Positions 9,924-19,100 are shown, counted from the stretch's first letter. The stretch: DNA of 64,000 nucleotides from Geobacter sp. (GCA_003314535.1 POSG01000001.1:248001-312000), one strand, 5' to 3'. Notes: a model not told the origin generated them from the letters alone. Program-made: numbers and translations.

Positions 9924-10334
9924 TCACCCTTGCATTTTGTTCTGCCGATAGCGTATTCGATCGAGCAGCTGTTCGACGATTATGACTATGTCCAGAGGGC
10001 TGGTCGATTTGGGAATGTGAACCCGTGCGCCCATTTCCGCTTCGGCATGCTCGTGGGGAGCCCCCTTGAACATGGATGTGAGGAGGATTATGACGGGATC
10101 CGCATCGCGGCCAAGCCTACCGATTTCAATGCACGTGCTCACTCCGCCCATGTTGGGCATCACCAGGTCCACGATGACCACGTCGGGAGTTTCGTCCAGA
10201 TATGCCCTGACCCCCTTCAGCCCGTCATTGGCAGTGACCACCGTAAAGCCGTTTTCACGGAAGACATCCGAAAGGATTTGCAGGAACAGGAGATCGTCGT
10301 CAATCAGGAGAATTTTTGCAGGGGGAGCTTGCAT
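9924..10334 (-). CDS. Single-domain response regulator
   Basis: 136 residues, receiver domain only. The acidic pair is in KILLIDDDLLFLQ, the phospho-acceptor Asp is in PDVVIVDLVMPNMGG, followed by the conserved Thr/Ser (LLTSMF) and Lys (HIPKSTSP). With no output domain it probably acts as a phosphorelay intermediate or protein-binding switch. I prefer the ATG at 10334 (CCGAGG upstream); a TTG at 10367 would add 11 residues. The receiver-kinase gene lies 117 bp upstream on the same strand and is a plausible partner. Confidence 0.85.
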   Translation of the reverse strand: MQAPPAKILLIDDDLLFLQILSDVFRENGFTVVTANDGLKGVRAYLDETPDVVIVDLVMPNMGGVSTCIEIGRLGRDADPVIILLTSMFKGAPHEHAEAEMGARVHIPKSTSPLDIVIIVEQLLDRIRYRQNKMQG

Positions 10335-10450
10335 CTGAACCTCGGCGGATGCCTCTAAATTGCGCAATTCTACAACAAACCCGGTGAAAAGAAAAGCCGC
10401 AAAGACATGCCCCGTCCATGAGATTCGGGATCAGCGCCCGCAGACCTCTC

Positions 10451-11671
10451 TCAACATCCGGGATGAATGGGCAGGAACACCGTAAAGGCGCTTCCTTTGC
10501 CCAACTCGCTTTCGACTTCTATTCTGCCGTCATAGCTTCGCACAATCCGCAGCACTACCGAAAGACCGAGCCCGGTGCCGGAGCTCTTGGTCGTAAAGAA
10601 CGGCTCGAATATCTTCGGCAGGGCTTCCGGGCTTATTCCGCCCCCGGTGTCGGAAACCGTTGCAACTATGGTTTCTCCGCGCAAATTCAGCGAAATGCCC
10701 AGGATCCCGCCCGAGTGCATCTCCTCGATCGAGTTTACTATCAGGTTGGAGAAGACCTGGGCGATTTCCTCCGGATCAGCATGGATGGCCGGCGGGATGG
10801 ACCGATAGTCCCGCTGTAGTGTAATGCCTTTCATATCCAATCGGGAGCGGAACGTTTCCAATGCGGCATCCAGCACCTGGTCAACGGATATTTTCATCGG
10901 GTGGAAACATGGCCGCCGTACCGAGTCCATGAGCTTCCGCACGATGGAGTCGATTCTCCTGACCTCGGATTCGATTCTGGCGACGCATTCGAGCCGTTCG
11001 TCGTCATCCAGCCCGCCCTTGACCAACTGGATGTTCAACGCTATGGAGTTGAGGGGGTTTCTGATCTCATGAGCCATTCCAGCGGCCAGGTGTCCAAGGG
11101 TCGACATCTTTTCCGACTGGATTATCTCTGCCTGGGCGAGCTGGAGTTCCTCGGTTTTCTCCCTGATCCTACGCTCCAGCTCCAGGTTCCAGGAGGCGAT
11201 CTCGGCGAGGAGCCGGTCTCTTTCCTGGAGCAGATCCCGGTTCTTCAGTTCTACGGCCCTGACAGCCAGGACCCTTTCGACCCTCTCCAGCAGATCCTGG
11301 TTGAGGAAAGGTTTGCGGATATAGTCTGCTGCCCCGGCTTTCATCAGTTCAACCGCGATCAGTTCGTTCCCCCTGCCCGTCAGTATGATAACCGGGGTAT
11401 CGGGTGAATTGCGCCTGATCTCCTTCAAGGCATCGGAACCGTCCTTGCCGGGCATCATGTAATCGAGGAGGACGACGTCCGGCCTTTCGCTTCCGACAAG
11501 CGCCACAGCATCAGATGCGTTGGATGCGGTAAGCACCGAAAATCCCCTGTTGCGAAAGATCACTGATGTCAGTTCCAGATTCACCTTCTCGTCGTCTACA
11601 AGGAGAATCTTCCTGGCGGCGGCTGATTTGCCTCTTTCAGCTGTTTTAATGCTGTCCCTGAGATCAGTCAT
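10451..11671 (-). CDS. Receiver domain-histidine kinase fusion
   Basis: 406 residues. An N-terminal receiver (about 20-135; [15 protein letters not shown], phospho-Asp in [15 protein letters not shown], Lys in YIRKPF) is joined by a coiled coil (about 140-190) to a HisKA domain with the phospho-accepting His in [13 protein letters not shown] and a HATPase domain ([32 protein letters not shown]). It has no membrane segment, so it is a cytoplasmic kinase whose activity is set by phosphorylation of its own receiver. A TTG three codons upstream (11680) is an alternative start. The terminator of the UspA gene lies just upstream. Confidence 0.9.
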   Translation of the reverse strand: MTDLRDSIKTAERGKSAAARKILLVDDEKVNLELTSVIFRNRGFSVLTASNASDAVALVGSERPDVVLLDYMMPGKDGSDALKEIRRNSPDTPVIILTGRGNELIAVELMKAGAADYIRKPFLNQDLLERVERVLAVRAVELKNRDLLQERDRLLAEIASWNLELERRIREKTEELQLAQAEIIQSEKMSTLGHLAAGMAHEIRNPLNSIALNIQLVKGGLDDDERLECVARIESEVRRIDSIVRKLMDSVRRPCFHPMKISVDQVLDAALETFRSRLDMKGITLQRDYRSIPPAIHADPEEIAQVFSNLIVNSIEEMHSGGILGISLNLRGETIVATVSDTGGGISPEALPKIFEPFFTTKSSGTGLGLSVVLRIVRSYDGRIEVESELGKGSAFTVFLPIHPGC

Positions 11672-11704
11672 GGTATGCAAGTTTCCATTGTCGTCGCGGA
11701 ATCA

Positions 11705-11730
11705 GAAAAGGCAGCCTGGGCTGCCTTTTC
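11705..11730 (-). terminator. Rho-independent terminator downstream of the UspA gene
   Basis: A perfect inverted repeat, GAAAAGGCAGCC, TG loop, GGCTGCCTTTTC, lies 15 bp after the UspA stop on the minus strand. It separates the UspA transcript from the receiver-kinase gene. The hairpin is symmetrical, so it could act in both directions. Confidence 0.8.
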
Positions 11731-11744
11731 GTGTGATCCCACCT

Positions 11745-12200
11745 TTACGCTTTCTTTTCAGGCGGCCTGATCGTCATGACTGCACAGCGGGCCCTGCGGA
11801 CCACTCTTTCAGCCGTGCTTCCGAAGAGCAGGTGATCTATGCCCGCTCTGCCGTGCGTCCCCAGCACCACCAGGGAAACGTTCTCGTCGTCGATTTTTTT
11901 CAGTATCTCCTCGTAAGGAATTCCAGTTGCTATGACGGTTTCATGGCTGGAGATGCCCTCAAGCTTTCCGGCACAGAACTTCTCCATCATTTTTGCAGCA
12001 GCCTCAGCTATTTCCTGTTCCAGGGAATCGAAAGATATGTGCGGAACATAGAAACCGCGGAGATCGACGGGTTCATTGATTATGTGCATGACGATCAGCC
12101 TGCTGTCGAATTTCCTGGCCATCGACAGCGCATAATCAAAGGCGAATTCCGATATCTCCGAAAAATCGGTTGCAAAAAGGATAGTTGGAAAATTTTTCAT
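11745..12200 (-). CDS. Universal stress protein, UspA family
   Basis: 151 residues, the usual single-domain length. The N-terminal strand ILFATDFSE and the ATP-binding signature G-x2-G-x9-G-S/T are visible near the C-terminus (LGTHGRAGIDHLLFGSTAERVVRRA), so this is probably an ATP-binding-type Usp. AGAGGGG precedes the ATG. It lies 15 bp downstream of a response regulator and ends at a strong terminator, so the two are likely co-transcribed. The precise stress role is unknown. Confidence 0.9.
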   Translation of the reverse strand: MKNFPTILFATDFSEISEFAFDYALSMARKFDSRLIVMHIINEPVDLRGFYVPHISFDSLEQEIAEAAAKMMEKFCAGKLEGISSHETVIATGIPYEEILKKIDDENVSLVVLGTHGRAGIDHLLFGSTAERVVRRARCAVMTIRPPEKKA

Positions 12201-12215
12201 GATGCCCCTCTCCGG

Positions 12216-12632
12216 TCAGCAGTTTTCCCTCGGCTTGTCACTGAGGATCTTTTTCATGACCATTTTCAGCTCTTCGATCTGAACAGGTTTGTTGATGTAT
12301 TCGAAAGCCCCGAGATTCATGGCTTCAAGATAGGACTCGACTCCGCCGTAAGCGGTGATCATGATGACATTGCTCTTCGGGAAATGCTTTTTCAGCTCGC
12401 GAAGGAAAGTAATCCCGTCCATCTGGGGCATTTTCAGGTCGGTGACGATGAGGTTGACCGGCTGCTGTCTCAGAAAATTGAGAGCGTCCCTGCCGTTTGC
12501 AACCGAGTCGACGACAAAACCTTCTCGCGACAGCAGCTTGGCAAGCGCCTCCCTGGTATTGTCCTCGTCTTCGACGATGAGAATCCTGGACTTTTTCCAG
12601 GCGCTGGAGCTTTCGGGGATTTTAACGGCCAT
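12216..12632 (-). CDS. Single-domain response regulator
   Basis: 138 residues, receiver only: acidic pair in RILIVEDEDNTREAL, phospho-Asp in NLIVTDLKMPQMDG, Thr in MITAYGG, and Lys in YINKPV. This sequence is close to receivers of NtrC-type regulators, but the AAA+ and DNA-binding parts are absent and the gene stops cleanly. It may act as a CheY-like switch or phosphorelay shuttle. It lies between the RodZ-like gene and the UspA gene; the ribosome site is weak. Confidence 0.85.
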   Translation of the reverse strand: MAVKIPESSSAWKKSRILIVEDEDNTREALAKLLSREGFVVDSVANGRDALNFLRQQPVNLIVTDLKMPQMDGITFLRELKKHFPKSNVIMITAYGGVESYLEAMNLGAFEYINKPVQIEELKMVMKKILSDKPRENC

Positions 12633-12681
12633 GGTTTGCAGTCTACCATGGGGCAGGGAGCTGTCAAGGATATGAAGCGGC

Positions 12682-13524
12682 TCAGGGAGCTGATTCGGTC
12701 GAAGCTGTGTCTGCCCTCAGAATCACGTGCGCCGATTCCCCCCGCTCTCCCAGGGGTTCGAGAACCTTGCCGTTCAACTCGACTTCGACTCCGCCGGCGT
12801 TCTCCAGGTCAAGGGTAAAGACCCTTTCCCCCTTCCATTCGAACAGGTCACCAGACTTCAGCTCGTAGTGATGGGATCCCATGTCGTCTACTTCCACATC
12901 GAGTGCGCCGTCTTCAAGAGCCTTGAGCTTCAAAACCGCTCCTCTCTCACGAAGTTTTTCGCTCTTGAAGGGTTTTTCGCTCTTTTTCTCCGGGGCGGGC
13001 GGCAGCTGGCCGGCGGGATGGGTGCTCAGGGCCCCCTGCAGTGGCGGGGACGCTGAAGATGGTTGCAGGGTGGATGCCTTATCCACTGAAGCGATGCGCT
13101 CAACACTCGGCCTGTTTCCGGCAAAAAGTATCAGGGCTGCCGCGGCAACGGCCACAGCCGATGGAATGATCCATTTCCACGGTACTTTTTTTCTCAAGAC
13201 CGCCTGTCCGCCGGCTTCGGCAGGAGGTGTTCCTTCCTCCTGCGCTGCAGCCTGCGGGGGTGCCGCGATGGCGCAAAAGCCCTCTATCTCTGTTTCGCCG
13301 AAGCCCAGATACCGCGCATAGTTGCGCAGAAACCCCCGCGCGTAAGCTTCGCTCGGCATCTTCTCATAATGTCCTTCCTCAATGGCAGCCAGGTAAGCCT
13401 TGGACACGCGGGTCACCCTCGCAGCGTCTTCGAGGGTCAGGCCCTGTTGCTCACGGGCTTCCCGCAAGCGCAGGCCCGCAGTTTGCATTTCGCTTCCGTG
13501 CAATGTGGTTTCAGACATTGTCAT
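12682..13524 (-). CDS. RodZ-like HTH membrane protein
   Basis: 280 residues. An N-terminal XRE/Cro-like helix-turn-helix (about 15-85; LTLEDAARVTRVSKAYLAAIEEGHY) is followed by a basic stretch, one transmembrane helix (about 115-132; WIIPSAVAVAAAALILF), a Pro/Ser/Ala-rich linker and a C-terminal periplasmic DUF4115-like beta domain (about 195-275). That order is the RodZ architecture, where the HTH binds MreB rather than DNA and the protein links the MreB cytoskeleton to cell-wall elongation. The ATG at 13524 overlaps the end of the upstream TPR lipoprotein region by 2 bp spacing. ATG at 13518 is an alternative. Confidence 0.8.
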   Translation of the reverse strand: MTMSETTLHGSEMQTAGLRLREAREQQGLTLEDAARVTRVSKAYLAAIEEGHYEKMPSEAYARGFLRNYARYLGFGETEIEGFCAIAAPPQAAAQEEGTPPAEAGGQAVLRKKVPWKWIIPSAVAVAAAALILFAGNRPSVERIASVDKASTLQPSSASPPLQGALSTHPAGQLPPAPEKKSEKPFKSEKLRERGAVLKLKALEDGALDVEVDDMGSHHYELKSGDLFEWKGERVFTLDLENAGGVEVELNGKVLEPLGERGESAHVILRADTASTESAP

Positions 13525-13525
13525 C

Positions 13526-14272
13526 TCACTTCAGCATGTCGACATATTCCTTCGACAGTTGACCGATTTCAGCATCAGGAGCAATCCTTACAACCTCCTT
13601 GAATGCTTTCAGCGCCAACGACATGTTCTTTTCCTTGAGATAGGCCAAGCCAAGATAATAATGGGCCGTGGCGTAATCGTGGTTGATCTCGACTGCCTTT
13701 TTAAACTCCCCGATAGCCAGTTCGACCCTTTCGTCGGCATTGTAGACCCTGCCCAGATTGAGATGCGCGGCAGCGTTTTGCGGATTCCTGGCAACAACGG
13801 GCCGAAGAACAGCCAAGGCTGTCGTATTGTCACCTTTGCCGTGATACGCGAGCGCCAGATTCATGCTGGCGTCGTCATGATTCTGAAAAAAGAGGTCATC
13901 CGTAACCATTTTAAATTGCTTTATGGCGTCATCCCAGCGCTGCATCTCGAGATAGTTGACACCAAGGTTGTTTCGCGCATCGGAGAAGACGGGGCGCAAC
14001 TCCAGCGCCTTCAGGTACTTCTTTTCCGCTATCTCGTATTTTCCCTTGAAATAATAAGCCAGGCCGAGCCGGTTCAGGAGATCGGGGTCATCAGGCATAA
14101 GCTTCTCGGCTTCAGTCAGCTCCACCAGTGCCTTGGTATAATTCCTCTCGGCCAGGTAGGATTGCCCCATCTGGTAATGATAGGTTGCTTTCTTCTGCGA
14201 TTCCTCCATGACAGCGCATCCGCCGCAGAGCAACAGGGCAAGAACCACTGCAGAAACGATATTGTTTTTCAT
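13526..14272 (-). CDS. TPR lipoprotein, PilF/NlpI-like
   Basis: 248 residues. A lipoprotein signal peptide ends in the lipobox LLLCGGC, and the mature part is about six TPR units. This size and design match PilW/PilF-type outer-membrane lipoproteins that help type IV pilus secretin assembly, but TPR lipoproteins have other roles and no pil gene is adjacent. I chose the ATG at 14272 because AAGGTGG is spaced correctly; a GTG at 14281 lies inside that ribosome site. It is directly upstream of the RodZ-like gene, as pilF and rodZ are in many proteobacteria. Confidence 0.82.
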   Translation of the reverse strand: MKNNIVSAVVLALLLCGGCAVMEESQKKATYHYQMGQSYLAERNYTKALVELTEAEKLMPDDPDLLNRLGLAYYFKGKYEIAEKKYLKALELRPVFSDARNNLGVNYLEMQRWDDAIKQFKMVTDDLFFQNHDDASMNLALAYHGKGDNTTALAVLRPVVARNPQNAAAHLNLGRVYNADERVELAIGEFKKAVEINHDYATAHYYLGLAYLKEKNMSLALKAFKEVVRIAPDAEIGQLSKEYVDMLK

Positions 14273-14327
14273 GGCAGCCACCTTTGCAAAGAATCGTTGT
14301 CAAGCACATCGGATTACTTCAGGGATA

Positions 14328-15248
14328 TCAATCCTCCCCCGGCAGTCCCTCGAAATGGGTCATTGACTTGAAGCTCCGGTAACGATCCTCGATCTCCGGG
14401 TAGGTGAGGGTCTTCAGGCGCTCAAGGCTGAAATCCTCGACCGTGAAGGATGCCATTACGCTGCCGAAAACGATCGCCTGGCGGATGCCGGATTCGGACA
14501 GGTTCCCCGTGTTGGCCAGGTACCCCATGAACCCCCCGGCGAAGGTATCGCCGGCGCCGGTGGGATCGAACACTTTCTCCAGGGGATAGGCCGGAGCTGC
14601 AAAAATAGTCGAATCGGTGAACATGAGGACACCATATTCGCCTCTTTTGATGATCAGTGTCTTGACACCCAGCGACAGAATCGTTCGCGCGGACTTGACC
14701 AGGTTCGGCTCATGCGACAGCTGGCGGGCTTCAGCATCGTTGATGATCAGGATATCCACCATGCCGATGACTTTCTGCAGCGCTTCATTCTTGGATGATA
14801 TCCAGAAGTTCATCGTGTCGCTGGCTATGATGCGCGGCTTTTTCACCTGGCGCAGCACTTCCATCTGCAGGTCCGGGTCGATATTCGCCAGGAACAGGTA
14901 TTCCGCTTCCTCGTACTCGGGGGGTATGCTGGGTTTGAACGTCTCAAAGACATTCAGCCTGGTTTCAAGCGTTTGGGCGTCATTGAGGTCATAACCGTAG
15001 CGCCCTGTCCAGGAAAAGGTTTCTCCCCTGTTTCTCGACAGCCCGCGGAGGTCGATATTGCGTGACATGAGGAATTCCGTATGTTCCCGTGGGAAGTCAT
15101 CGCCGACCACGGCAACCAGGCTCACATCGGTAAAGAAGCTTGCCGATGTCGAGAAATAAGTTGCAGAACCGCCAAGCACCTTTTCGACCTTGCCAAACGG
15201 AGTTTCAACCGAATCAAATGCCACAGAACCAACAACCAGTATACCCAT
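14328..15248 (-). CDS. PfkB-family carbohydrate/nucleoside kinase
   Basis: 306 residues. The ribokinase fold signatures are present: LGGSATYFSTSASFF near 24-38 and the C-terminal PfkB signature with the catalytic Asp in DPTGAGDTFAGGFMG (about 238-252). The substrate cannot be read from sequence. The gene lies 28 bp downstream of mtnP, which releases adenine and 5-methylthioribose-1-phosphate, so a nucleoside- or pentose-salvage substrate is a reasonable inference. I chose the ATG at 15248 because AGGAG lies 8 bp upstream. Confidence 0.88.
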   Translation of the reverse strand: MGILVVGSVAFDSVETPFGKVEKVLGGSATYFSTSASFFTDVSLVAVVGDDFPREHTEFLMSRNIDLRGLSRNRGETFSWTGRYGYDLNDAQTLETRLNVFETFKPSIPPEYEEAEYLFLANIDPDLQMEVLRQVKKPRIIASDTMNFWISSKNEALQKVIGMVDILIINDAEARQLSHEPNLVKSARTILSLGVKTLIIKRGEYGVLMFTDSTIFAAPAYPLEKVFDPTGAGDTFAGGFMGYLANTGNLSESGIRQAIVFGSVMASFTVEDFSLERLKTLTYPEIEDRYRSFKSMTHFEGLPGED

Positions 15249-15276
15249 CAGTCCAATCTCCTGCAAAAAATAAATT

Positions 15277-16149
15277 TCAATCCAGGTATTTGCCAACTAT
15301 CAGAGCCAGGTCGCGCCTGGCTTGATCCGGTATGACAGACCTGTCGGTGATCAAAGCGTAACGAAGGGCGTCTTTACACCCGCAGTTTCTCTCCGTGCCG
15401 ACCCCGGAAATAACGTTCCGTATTATCGACTTTGCAGTTGCAACATTCTGCGCGATGATTTTCAGAATGGCGTCCACCGATACGTCATCATGTGAAGTGT
15501 GCCAGCAATCATAATCTGTCGCCAGGGCAATCACGCCATAACAAAGTTCCGCTTCGCGCGCCAGCTTCGCCTCGGGAATGTTGGTCATCCCGATGACGGA
15601 TACGCCAAGGGACCGGTACACGAGGGATTCAGCCCGCGTTGAGAAAGCCGGCCCTTCCATGCAGAGATACGTTCCTCCCTGATGCACACGTGCGCCCGAC
15701 TTCCTGGCGGCATCGGCGATAACGGATGAAAGGCAGGGGCAGACCGGGTCGGCGAACTGGACGTGGGCCACGACGCCGTTGCCGAAAAAGGTGCTGCCGC
15801 GGGATCCGTTTGTTCTGTCTATGAACTGGTCGGGTATCACTATGTGCCCCGGTTCGATCTCTTCTTTCATGCTTCCCACGGCAGACACCGAAATGAGCCT
15901 GGTCACGCCAAGCTGCTTCATTCCGTGAATGTTCGCCCGGTAATTCACCTCAGACGGCAGGAGGCGGTGTCCCCGGCCGTGCCGGGGCAGAAAGGCGACC
16001 TTCAACCCATTCAGCCTGCCGGTGACATAAGCATCCGAAGGTTTGCCGAACGGGGTCTGCAGAACAACACTCTCCACGTCGGAAAGGCCTTCCATCTCGT
16101 AAAGCCCGCTGCCTCCGATGACACCGAGCACGTCTTCTTGCTGTTCCAT
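15277..16149 (-). CDS. mtnP: S-methyl-5'-thioadenosine phosphorylase
   Basis: 290 residues, the normal length for this purine nucleoside phosphorylase subfamily. It cleaves 5'-methylthioadenosine with phosphate to adenine and 5-methylthioribose-1-phosphate. The start GVIGGSGLYEMEGL, the phosphate-binding FLPRHGRGHRLLPSEVNYRAN and ISVSAVGSMKEEIEPG, and CMEGPAFSTRAES are characteristic. The Ser/Asp pattern in TDYDCWH fits the adenine-specific MTAP group rather than inosine/guanosine enzymes. The ATG at 16149 has GGAGAACAGG upstream. It lies between rlmN and a PfkB kinase in one minus-strand operon. Confidence 0.93.
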   Translation of the reverse strand: MEQQEDVLGVIGGSGLYEMEGLSDVESVVLQTPFGKPSDAYVTGRLNGLKVAFLPRHGRGHRLLPSEVNYRANIHGMKQLGVTRLISVSAVGSMKEEIEPGHIVIPDQFIDRTNGSRGSTFFGNGVVAHVQFADPVCPCLSSVIADAARKSGARVHQGGTYLCMEGPAFSTRAESLVYRSLGVSVIGMTNIPEAKLAREAELCYGVIALATDYDCWHTSHDDVSVDAILKIIAQNVATAKSIIRNVISGVGTERNCGCKDALRYALITDRSVIPDQARRDLALIVGKYLD

Positions 16150-16208
16150 TGATCCTGTTCTCCAATCCCCCCTTGGCGCATTGCGTCGCACGCCGCCGGG
16201 AAAGATTC

Positions 16209-17243
16209 TCAGTCAGTTGCACCCCTCTCCAGCCTGGCGCGCAACTGGCCGCAGGCGGCCGAAATGTCCGCCCCCCTGCTGGCACGGGTTATGACCGTTA
16301 TGTTCTTGTCCAGCAGATGCTTGTGAAACCTGTCGATCGACCCCTGCTCCGGGCTGCGGAAGAGGCAGCCTTCATACTCGTTGAAAGGGATCAGGTTGAC
16401 TTTGGCCGGGATCCCCCGCAAGAGCCTCACCAGCCGCTTGGCATCGTCCATGGTATCATTCACATCCCTGATCATCACGTATTCGAATGTGATCATGCGC
16501 CGGTTCGGCAGCGGAAATGCCCTGCAGGCGGCCAGGAGGCGCTCCAGCGGGTATTTTCTGTTCACCGGCATCAGAAGGTCTCGCTGTCCGTCGGTCGTGG
16601 CATTGAGTGAAACCGCAAGGTTCACGGTTACGGCCTTTCCAAGCCGTTCCATCTCGGGGACCAGTCCGGACGTGGATACGGTGACCCGCCGGTTGGAGAT
16701 CTGGAACCCGTCTGCGCTGATCATGATCTTTAATGCCCGCACGACATTGTCAAGGTTGGCCAGGGGCTCTCCCATCCCCATCAGCACGACATTGGTGACC
16801 GGATCGGTTTTTCTCACGGCGCAGACCTGCCCGACGATCTCCGAGCAGCGAAGGTTCCTCTCCAGCTTGAAGGTTCCGGTCAGGCAGAATCTGCACCCCA
16901 TGGCGCACCCCACCTGCGATGATACGCAGAGTGTCGCCCTCCCGTCGTCGGGTATGAGCACTGACTCCACATGCGCACCATCTTCGAGCCGGAACAGGAA
17001 CTTTTTCGTGCCGTCAGCGGACACTTCCACCCGTTCCGCCTCCAGCACGCCTATGGCAGCCCTTTCGGCGAGCTCCCTGCGGAAATCCTTGGAAAGGTTG
17101 GTCATTTCGTCGAAGGAAACCGCACCCTTCTGGTAGATCCACTTGAAAATCTGTTTCGCACGGTAGCCTTCCTTTCCCAACCCGCTCAGAAAGGATACCA
17201 GTTCTTCCAGGCAATAATCTTTTATGTCGACAACGCTTTCCAT
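16209..17243 (-). CDS. rlmN: RlmN, dual-specificity 23S rRNA A2503 / tRNA A37 C2-methyltransferase
   Basis: 344 residues. A radical SAM enzyme that methylates C2 of adenosine 2503 in 23S rRNA and of A37 in some tRNAs. The CxxxCxxC cluster is in [38 protein letters not shown] and the C-terminal resolving-Cys segment [10 protein letters not shown] are all present. I prefer the ATG at 17243 (GGGAAC upstream); a TTG at 17255 would add four residues. It is the first gene after the ndk terminator and probably leads the rlmN-mtnP-pfkB operon. Confidence 0.96.
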   Translation of the reverse strand: MESVVDIKDYCLEELVSFLSGLGKEGYRAKQIFKWIYQKGAVSFDEMTNLSKDFRRELAERAAIGVLEAERVEVSADGTKKFLFRLEDGAHVESVLIPDDGRATLCVSSQVGCAMGCRFCLTGTFKLERNLRCSEIVGQVCAVRKTDPVTNVVLMGMGEPLANLDNVVRALKIMISADGFQISNRRVTVSTSGLVPEMERLGKAVTVNLAVSLNATTDGQRDLLMPVNRKYPLERLLAACRAFPLPNRRMITFEYVMIRDVNDTMDDAKRLVRLLRGIPAKVNLIPFNEYEGCLFRSPEQGSIDRFHKHLLDKNITVITRASRGADISAACGQLRARLERGATD

Positions 17244-17253
17244 AGTTCCCAAC

Positions 17254-17278
17254 AAAAAAGCCCTTCATCCAGAAGGGC
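17254..17278 (-). terminator. Rho-independent terminator of ndk
   Basis: On the minus strand GCCCTTC, a TGGAT loop and GAAGGGC are followed by six T residues, 25 bp after the ndk stop and just before the rlmN start. Confidence 0.85.
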
Positions 17279-17302
17279 CTTCGTCTTGTCCGTCTTGAAA
17301 TC

Positions 17303-17716
17303 CTATACCAGTTCCAGAGCGTTGAAGAAGTAAGGAATTTCGAAGGCAGCCGATTCAGGAGAGTCCGACCCATGGACCGAATTCTTCTCCAGGCTGACGC
17401 CGAAGTCCTTCCTGATCGTGCCGTTTTCCGCGGCCTCAGGATTGGTGGCGCCCATCAGTTTTCGCCATTCCGCGATGGCTCCTTCCTTCTCCAGCACCAG
17501 CACGACGGCCGGGCCGCTCGCCATGTAGTTGCACAGGTCCTTGAAAAAAGGGCGCGCACTGTGGACGTAATAGAAGCCCATTGCCTGCTCGGGAGTAAGA
17601 TGAAGACGTTTCATGCCAACCACTTTGAAACCGTTTGCTTCTATGCGCTCGAGGATCTTCCCCGTAATGTTACGCTGAACGGCGTCGGGCTTGATGATTG
17701 CAAATGTGCGTTCCAT
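17303..17716 (-). CDS. ndk: Nucleoside diphosphate kinase
   Basis: 137 residues, full length. It transfers the gamma-phosphate from ATP to NDPs through a phosphohistidine. The start [15 protein letters not shown] and the [18 protein letters not shown] block are present, and the active-site His lies in the signature [16 protein letters not shown] near 115-130. I chose the ATG at 17716 because TTGGAG lies 7 bp upstream; the in-frame upstream codon at 17728 lacks one. It is followed by its own terminator, so it is probably transcribed alone. Confidence 0.97.
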   Translation of the reverse strand: MERTFAIIKPDAVQRNITGKILERIEANGFKVVGMKRLHLTPEQAMGFYYVHSARPFFKDLCNYMASGPAVVLVLEKEGAIAEWRKLMGATNPEAAENGTIRKDFGVSLEKNSVHGSDSPESAAFEIPYFFNALELV

Positions 17717-17963
17717 GTGAATCTCCAATTCTCGTGTGAAATATTGCCTGATCCTCAGCGGCTTGACTGCCGTTTCATCATGGACAGCGGCCAGCCATCA
17801 CCGGAAGCAGCCGTTGCGCAAAAGCAGGCAAGCCCGGCAGAATCAACAAATGAAGGGAAATGTCCGCAGGCAGAGGCGACCGGCATAGCGCATCAAGGAT
17901 AAATGACTGTTCTTACTATCATTTAGGGGTGATATTGTCAAGGAATTTCCTGGCTGGAACGCG

Positions 17964-17995
17964 AAAAGCCCGCGGAAAATTCCGCGGGCTTTTCT
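17964..17995 (-). terminator. Rho-independent terminator of the small lipoprotein gene
   Basis: A perfect 15-bp inverted repeat (GAAAAGCCCGCGGAA and its complement, 2-nt loop) with a T-rich 3' arm lies 22 bp after the lipoprotein stop. It is one of the strongest hairpins in the window. Confidence 0.88.
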
Positions 17996-18017
17996 TCGCA
18001 TCGAGTAAAGAAAGTGA

Positions 18018-18206
18018 TTACTTCTTCTCTGCGGGAGCCGGAGCGGCTGCAGGAGCAGCAGCAGAAGACATCGGAGCCTGCGGTGCCGGAGCAGCGGCTT
18101 CAGGAGCCGGAGTTGCCGGAGCTTCCTCTTTCTTCTTGCAACCAGCGGCAAAAGCCAGAGCGATAACCAGGCACAGAGCTAACGAGAGCAGTTTTTTCAT
18201 TGACAT
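18018..18206 (-). CDS. Small Ala/Pro-rich lipoprotein
   Basis: A 62-residue lipoprotein. The signal sequence MSMKKLLSLALCLVIALAFA ends in a lipobox with the acylated Cys (AAGC), followed by KKKEE and a tail of Ala/Pro/Glu repeats. The mature part is about 40 residues and probably unstructured, like a surface tether or spacer. AAGAGGTG precedes the ATG. A near-consensus promoter and a strong terminator flank it, so it is probably a highly expressed single-gene transcript. I do not know its function. Confidence 0.8.
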   Translation of the reverse strand: MSMKKLLSLALCLVIALAFAAGCKKKEEAPATPAPEAAAPAPQAPMSSAAAPAAAPAPAEKK

Positions 18207-18278
18207 AATCACCTCTTTTCTTTTTTGATTACCAAATTCGCGCAAGGCGCGTGGTTTTTCAAACCCAAACAAAACGCG

Positions 18279-18306
18279 AATATACTATCTTCGATTTAAA
18301 AGTCAA
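18279..18306 (-). promoter_or_regulatory. Promoter of the small lipoprotein gene
   Basis: On the minus strand TTGACT (18306-18301), a 16-bp spacer and TATATT (18284-18279) form a near-consensus sigma-70 promoter, giving a leader of about 65 nt. Confidence 0.7.
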
Positions 18307-18421
18307 GATTTTTTTGAACACGAGTAAATAATTCATGTCAATACGGGCAATTAAATGGTAGTGGCTACCTGTCCGAACAATTCATCCGGAAGGAGAGCGG
18401 ACGGCACAAATCGGACAAGTA

Positions 18422-18450
18422 TTGTCTCATCGCTGCAAATATAGTATACG
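18422..18450 (+). promoter_or_regulatory. Promoter of the AMMECR1-domain gene
   Basis: TTGTCT (18422-18427), a 17-bp spacer and TATACG (18445-18450) lie 33 bp before the GTG start. Confidence 0.55.
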
Positions 18451-18482
18451 ATAGTAATCCCTGTAAGACAGAGGAGGGCTTT

Positions 18483-19031
18483 GTGGAAAAAAGTTTAACG
18501 TCAGAAGAACAGTCACAGTTGCTTAAAATATCTAGGGATTCCATAACCGAAACTGTCACCGGCCGACCTGCCCGATCAAAATTTTCGGCAAACGGCAATC
18601 TTCTCCTGAAAAGGGGCTGTTTCGTAACCCTGCATCTTCACGGCAGATTGCGGGGGTGTATCGGCACGTTCTCGGCAGAGAAACCCCTCCATGCGGCCGT
18701 GCGTGAAATGGCGGCCGCAGCAGCCACGCAAGACCCCAGGTTCTACCCGGTGAGCATAGATGAAATCGACCAGATCAAGCTGGAGATTTCCGTGCTCTCG
18801 CCTTTGAAGAAGATAGGATCCATTGAAGAGATCCAGGTTGGCGTCCACGGCCTTTACATCGAGAAAAACCTTTTCCACGGCGTTCTGCTTCCCCAGGTTG
18901 CAGTTGAACAGGGATGGGACAGGACGACATTTCTGAACCAGACCTGCATCAAGGCTGGGTTGGACAAGGACGCCTGGCAGAGCGAGGCGGACATCTATAT
19001 CTTCAGCGCACAGGTATTCGGGGAACACTGA
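18483..19031 (+). CDS. AMMECR1-domain (AmmeMemoRadiSam system protein A-like) protein
   Basis: 182 residues consisting of one AMMECR1 domain; the family signature LRGCIGTF is at about 57-64 and GVHGLYIEKNLFHGVLLPQVAVEQGWD lies in the second half. The domain usually accompanies a Memo-like protein and a radical SAM enzyme (AmmeMemoRadiSam), but neither partner is adjacent here. Biochemical function in bacteria is unknown. The start is GTG at 18483 with GAGGAGG upstream, and a promoter lies immediately before. Confidence 0.85.
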   Translation: MEKSLTSEEQSQLLKISRDSITETVTGRPARSKFSANGNLLLKRGCFVTLHLHGRLRGCIGTFSAEKPLHAAVREMAAAAATQDPRFYPVSIDEIDQIKLEISVLSPLKKIGSIEEIQVGVHGLYIEKNLFHGVLLPQVAVEQGWDRTTFLNQTCIKAGLDKDAWQSEADIYIFSAQVFGEH

Positions 19032-19100
19032 CTCCCGGGCCGTTTCAAGACCCGGGCCGGCATGCGCAAGCCGTCTTGCAGGCATTTCCGTGGCGACAGG

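Noticed and set aside
19035-19057. CCCGGG inverted repeat between the AMMECR1 gene and citrate synthase as a terminator
   Set aside because: Both arms are self-palindromic and no T tract follows on either strand.
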